A stretch of DNA of 64,000 nucleotides, from positions 1,736,001 to 1,800,000 of the forward strand of contig NC_026479.1 in assembly GCF_000328475.2 (NCBI RefSeq), given 5' to 3'. This document shows, piece by piece, positions 60,386 through 64,000 of this stretch. Positions within the stretch are counted from its first letter, which is position 1. Each line of letters begins with the position of its first letter. Source of the stretch: Mycosarcoma maydis (Eukaryota > Basidiomycota > Ustilaginomycetes > Ustilaginales). The translations under genes were made by a program, and so were the position numbers. The notes under the pieces are model-generated. The model saw only the letters and a list, made by a program, of their open reading frames with translations. It made no database searches and was not told the origin of the DNA.

Positions 60386-62326
60386 CTATTCGACCGACTC
60401 ATCTTCAGCCTGGCTGAAATACATGACTTCCAAACCGATGCTTTTCACAATGCCCATCTTGGGCGACGCTGGCGCACCGCCGACAGAATACGACGCACCG
60501 TGTGTGCCTGAGAGGTCTGCTTTGACACCGAGCGAAACGAGGCAGTGCGATAGGCGTCCTTGCCACAGCAGCCGGATGTCCGATGTGCTCGAGATGCGCG
60601 CCTTCAGTACGCCTGTGATGGGGGAGAGCAGATGCGAGAGCGTCGAATTTGCACATGTCGCCCGTGGAGACGGTGCAGATGGTGCAAGAGCCGGAGGATC
60701 ACGCAGTAGACCAAATACCGACGTTCCGCCATCGCCAGTATTGCCATCAACCTGGCTCACCGCCTCTGACGCTTCGCGCAGAGACATTGCATGCTCCTCT
60801 TGGAAACGCGCCTGTCTTGTCTCGTCGTGTCCCCGCAATCCTCCGATCGAACTTGTCGATCCAATCCGATTCATCGGCGCTGGCACATCAGCGTCCGATG
60901 CCTCCACCGACTCAACACCACCACCGCCGCCACTCTTGCGCAGCCAATACTCGGCTCCCATCGTCCACTCGCTCTCGTAACTGTAGACGTTGAAATCGAA
61001 CCTCGAACAGACCACCACGTCCCTCGCCATCCTCGCTGCATATGCCGTGCTCAGATGACCCATCATCGGGTTCAACGTGGCTGTGATGACCGTAGGTGGC
61101 TGAGACGGTGCCGATGCCAATGTCGATGCTTGGTGGGGTGAAGGCGAGCTGTCGAACGACGGAGCGATCATGAGCGGCTGTTGAGGAGTGTCTGGAAGCG
61201 TCGAGAATCGAATTCCGGTTGATAGGCCGGCCGACTTTTCCACAGTACTGATAAACACTTCGGCTCCAGCGCTGAATCTGCCTCGAAGTCCACCGCCTGC
61301 CTCGGTGTCTTCGCTGCTGCTGCTGCTGCCCGTATGAAGCACGCTGCCATTGCGCTGCGGGTAGGAGGCGCTGCTTGAAGTTTCTACTGCGCCCTCGCTG
61401 AGCGCAGCCAGAGTCGTCGATGCAGTGTCAGCGGGAGTGCCAAAGTTGTGCAAAACCCTAAACCCCCACAGCGCATCGTCGATCGAATAGCTGTACTCGG
61501 TAAACCATCTTCCCGTATCCCTCTGCAGCGTGAATTGCAGATTGGTCGATCCGGGCGGTCCTAGACCGTACGTGTCTTGAGCTGCTGCTGCTGCTGCTGC
61601 CGCCGCCGCCGTTGTCGCTGCCGTAGACGCACCCGTGTTTGATAAGCTGGTAGAAGAGCTGAGCGAAGGATTCGACGAGTCCAAACGATCCATACTACTA
61701 CTTGTAGATTTTGCTCCGGTTGAGTAAGCGGATCGTGAAGCTATCGCTGCATTCTGCAAGGCGTTCAAGGGATACCTTGGTGGGCTCGAAACAGCTGTCA
61801 CTATCAACTGCCATGTTGGGCTGATTCGTTTGGTCCACAATGCATCCAAGCGTGCCGATGGAACATGCATGCACCCGTACACGAGATACTCGCCTCCTCC
61901 TCGCTCCTTCTTACCCAGATCACCTAACGCTTCTTGTTCCGGGTACCTGTCTCCTGCTAACCAGTAGTACTCCTTCTCTTTCTCTTTCGACTTGAATGCC
62001 GCCGGCGCTCTCGCCTCAACGATTCGAAATCGCTCAATGATCTCTTTTAGCCGGACATCCTTGGAGCTGCCGCCAAAATCGATCTTGCTATCAGTGCTAG
62101 CGTAGATGTAGCCGATACCAGCACGCAAATTGGGCAAAGCTCCCAGCCGATATGTCGTGAAAAACGGTGGTGTGGGCGAAGCCGAGATGGAGAGCGAGAG
62201 ACCGGTGGGTACGCAGAAATCGAGGATCGCCGACGAGCAAGAGGTGAGATGAAGGTACGAGTTGTATTCGTTCCAGTTGGTCGCGTGGAAGTATTGGCGT
62301 AGGATGTGCGAGACAAAGTCGTGCAT
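60386..62326 (-). CDS. MDM10: Mitochondrial outer-membrane protein Mdm10 (ERMES and SAM complexes)
   Basis: A 646-residue single-exon protein from ATG 62326. The start MHDFVSHILRQYFHATNWNE and DFCVPTGLSLSISASPTPPF are hallmark Mdm10 sequences. The rest shows alternating hydrophobic strands (FTTYRLGALPNLRAGIGYIY, AEVFISTVEKSAGLSTGIRF, VVCSRFDFNVYSYESEWTM) consistent with a porin-like beta-barrel. Mdm10 anchors the ER-mitochondria encounter structure and helps assemble outer-membrane barrels. Yeast Mdm10 has 493 residues; the extra length here is in Ser/Thr/Ala-rich loops, including a poly-Ala run at about 240-250. Tandem with the nucleoporin gene, 366 bp apart. Confidence 0.96.
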   Translation of the reverse strand: MHDFVSHILRQYFHATNWNEYNSYLHLTSCSSAILDFCVPTGLSLSISASPTPPFFTTYRLGALPNLRAGIGYIYASTDSKIDFGGSSKDVRLKEIIERFRIVEARAPAAFKSKEKEKEYYWLAGDRYPEQEALGDLGKKERGGGEYLVYGCMHVPSARLDALWTKRISPTWQLIVTAVSSPPRYPLNALQNAAIASRSAYSTGAKSTSSSMDRLDSSNPSLSSSTSLSNTGASTAATTAAAAAAAAAAQDTYGLGPPGSTNLQFTLQRDTGRWFTEYSYSIDDALWGFRVLHNFGTPADTASTTLAALSEGAVETSSSASYPQRNGSVLHTGSSSSSEDTEAGGGLRGRFSAGAEVFISTVEKSAGLSTGIRFSTLPDTPQQPLMIAPSFDSSPSPHQASTLASAPSQPPTVITATLNPMMGHLSTAYAARMARDVVVCSRFDFNVYSYESEWTMGAEYWLRKSGGGGGVESVEASDADVPAPMNRIGSTSSIGGLRGHDETRQARFQEEHAMSLREASEAVSQVDGNTGDGGTSVFGLLRDPPALAPSAPSPRATCANSTLSHLLSPITGVLKARISSTSDIRLLWQGRLSHCLVSLGVKADLSGTHGASYSVGGAPASPKMGIVKSIGLEVMYFSQAEDESVE

Positions 62327-62692
62327 GGTTGCGAGCGAGATGTACGCGCATGCAGTGGGCGGTGCTGGCGCGAACGGTCACTGCCCAAAAAAAAGACTAA
62401 GGGTGATGGTGATAGGTGACGAGCATAGACGATGGTGGGGAGGACGAAAAGCGCTCAGAGTCCAAGAAACGAATGTGAATCGTGAATATCGTCGATGGTC
62501 CAAGCGGCCCACCTTGACGCGATTTGGTGCACTTGTCGTGAACTCGACAGCATCATGCCTGTGGCCTCGTCGTCGATTCACTGTTCGTATCTCAGTCTGT
62601 CGATCCAACGCACCATCTCTCACACGGCTAGCCAGTCTCACAACAAATGAGTGCGCACAAGCATTGATAAATGCAATTCTACGCCCCGCACT
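62327..62692. other. Intergenic between MDM10 and the nucleoporin gene
   Basis: About 370 bp, holding the 3' UTR of the nucleoporin gene and the promoter of MDM10. GAATGTGAATCGTGAATATCG lies near 62469. No gene recognised. Confidence 0.5.
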
Positions 62693-64000
62693 CTACGTAG
62701 CAGGCGGCACACTCCCCGCCAGCGCGTTCATACTACCGAAAGGGTCCCTGACACTTTTGTTGACCTGCTTGAACCACTTTGCGTAATCCTTCTTCAATGC
62801 ATCCACTTCGGCATGCAGTGCGGCTACGTGTCCAGCCAACGTCATAAAACTCTCGTGCTGAGCATGAATCGCGTCTGAAATCGCCTGAGGCGTGTACGTC
62901 TCTCTGCTCGAAAGCGATGCCAGATGATGTTGGATGGTCTCGACCGTGCTCGAGTAACGCGAGATTCGATCGCGATAATCCACGGCGAGATCAGAGTAAA
63001 AGTGCTCCAACCACTCGACGAACGAGGCGCCATCCGAAGCTCCAGCTCCTGCGCGCGGCTCTTTGGCGTTAAGAATGATAGAGTAGAGCGTACATGTGGT
63101 GGTACGATCGCGTTCGAGCAAGCGCCCAACGTCGACGCATTGGTTTTCGTCCGTGTCGAGCGTTGCCGAGAGCGATTTAAGCGCCGAGTCGAGCTCGTGC
63201 CATTCCGCGGCGCATTTGCGAATCTCTTCGCCAAAGTTTTTGGTTTTCAACTCATCTCGAAGCTGCGTCTGGGCGGAAATATGCGAGTCGAGCTCCTCGA
63301 CAAGTTTGCGAGCGTCGTCAGAGAGGTCGTTGAAGCGTTCTTTTTGAAAGTAGCCAAATCGAGCAAACGGTGATGCTGCCGCGCCTGCATTGAATTGCGG
63401 TTGCGATTGGAACGGCTGCAAAGAGATATTAGGTTGCTGTTGCTGTTGCTGAGGTTGAGACGACCCAAACGAGAACAGTGATGTGGATGGCTGTTGCTGT
63501 TGCTGTGTTGGCTGTGCCGAAGAGCCAAAGAGGCCACCGGTGGAGGTGGATGCTGGGTTGCCAGTGTTGTTGCTTCCACCAAACGAAAACCCGCCGCTCG
63601 TCGCAGGGGCACTGGGTTTGCTACCAAATAAGCCGCCCGTTGAAGTGGAGGCAGTGTTGCTGCTTGCTCCAAAAAGCCCGCCTCCGAACCCTGTTGTCTG
63701 CTGTTGCTGTTGCTGTTGCTGTTGTGGCTGCTGTTGTTGGGTGTTGACGCTCGAACCAAACAGGCCGCCACCCGTTGCTGGTGCAGCCGTCGTCGTAGCC
63801 GGCTTTGCGCCAAAGCTGAATCCTCCTGCAGCTGGAGCTGCTGCGCCGGTATTTGCTGGAGCCGCGCTGGTGGTAGCAGAGGAAGTGGTGCTACCGCCGA
63901 AGGAGAAGCCTCCTGATGTACCGGAGAATGGTTTGTTGGCTGGAGGTTGAGAGAAGGAGAAAGATGCCGATCGGCCTAGTGACGACCCTGTGGTTGACGT
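62693..64000 (-). CDS. FG-repeat nucleoporin, Nup49/Nup58-like (5' part beyond the right edge)
   Basis: The frame is open from the right edge (first codon 64000-63998) to a TAG at 62693, giving 435 visible residues; the start codon lies outside. The visible N-terminal part is full of GLFG/FSFG units (GGFSFGG, GGGLFGSS, TGGLFGSK) separated by poly-Gln runs. From about residue 205 comes a helical domain (FARFGYFQKERFNDLSDDAR, KLVEELDSHISAQTQLRDEL, VETIQHHLASLSS, MTLAGHVAALHAEVDALKKD), ending DPFGSMNALAGSVPPAT. FG repeats followed by this coiled coil are the layout of Nup49/Nup58-p45 in the central channel Nsp1 complex. Nup57/Nup54 is the main alternative. Confidence 0.75.
   Translation of the reverse strand, partial: TSTTGSSLGRSASFSFSQPPANKPFSGTSGGFSFGGSTTSSATTSAAPANTGAAAPAAGGFSFGAKPATTTAAPATGGGLFGSSVNTQQQQPQQQQQQQQQTTGFGGGLFGASSNTASTSTGGLFGSKPSAPATSGGFSFGGSNNTGNPASTSTGGLFGSSAQPTQQQQQPSTSLFSFGSSQPQQQQQQPNISLQPFQSQPQFNAGAAASPFARFGYFQKERFNDLSDDARKLVEELDSHISAQTQLRDELKTKNFGEEIRKCAAEWHELDSALKSLSATLDTDENQCVDVGRLLERDRTTTCTLYSIILNAKEPRAGAGASDGASFVEWLEHFYSDLAVDYRDRISRYSSTVETIQHHLASLSSRETYTPQAISDAIHAQHESFMTLAGHVAALHAEVDALKKDYAKWFKQVNKSVRDPFGSMNALAGSVPPAT

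Overview
The window looks like nuclear DNA of a basidiomycete smut fungus (Ustilaginomycetes, Ustilago/Sporisorium type). Genes are mostly single long exons. The few introns are short (85-123 nt) with GT..AG ends. The proteins are typical eukaryotic housekeeping families, with long Ser/Ala/Gln-rich additions. The intergenic DNA is full of short heptamer motifs of the ATTCACG/ATTCGTG kind. No operons, CRISPR arrays or convincing tRNA/rRNA genes were seen.

Layout. 1-3.3 kb: gene-poor, with a decayed pogo/Fot1-type transposase relic on the minus strand. 3.3-11.8 kb: secreted GH55 glucanase (-), D-2-hydroxyacid dehydrogenase (-, one intron), REX4 RNA exonuclease (+), DEK_C/SWIB chromatin protein (-, broken by a 100-N gap flanked by an inverted repeat). 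13.7-19.7 kb: Vps17-like sorting nexin (+) and a large coiled-coil/Myb protein (-). 19.7-21.9 kb: repeat-rich intergenic DNA with a 20-unit heptamer array. 21.9-30 kb: beta'-COP (+), double EthD-like protein (+), chorismate synthase (-), tubulin cofactor C (+), O-methyltransferase (-). 30.7-41 kb: Ldb17/SPIN90-like Arp2/3 regulator (+), fatty-acid hydroxylase/sterol desaturase family protein (+), MBOAT lysophospholipid acyltransferase (-), metacaspase (-), mitoribosomal S33/Rsm27 (+, one intron). 41-46.2 kb: a 5.2-kb gene desert with many simple repeats and an AT-rich island. 46.2-53.9 kb: very long HSP20-like protein (+), type II NADH dehydrogenase (+, one intron), Sey1 GTPase (-). 55.6-64 kb: NTF2-RRM G3BP-like protein (+), thioesterase-like protein (-), Rmt2 arginine methyltransferase (+), Mdm10 (-), and a Nup49/Nup58-like FG nucleoporin (-) running off the right edge.

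Functionally the genes are unrelated neighbours, but several concern membrane organisation: Vps17 (endosome), beta'-COP (Golgi), Sey1 (ER fusion), Mdm10 (ER-mitochondria tether), MBOAT and the hydroxylase (lipids). Gene order shows many convergent pairs with very short gaps (37 bp between the Rmt2 and Mdm10 stops) and divergent pairs sharing heptamer-rich upstream DNA. The strongest unexplained pattern is the heptamer system: arrays with different sequences (AATCCTG, AATCACG, ATTCACG, ATTTGTG, ATTGGTG, AATTGTG, ACTCACA) keep the same 7-bp unit and lie almost entirely between genes.
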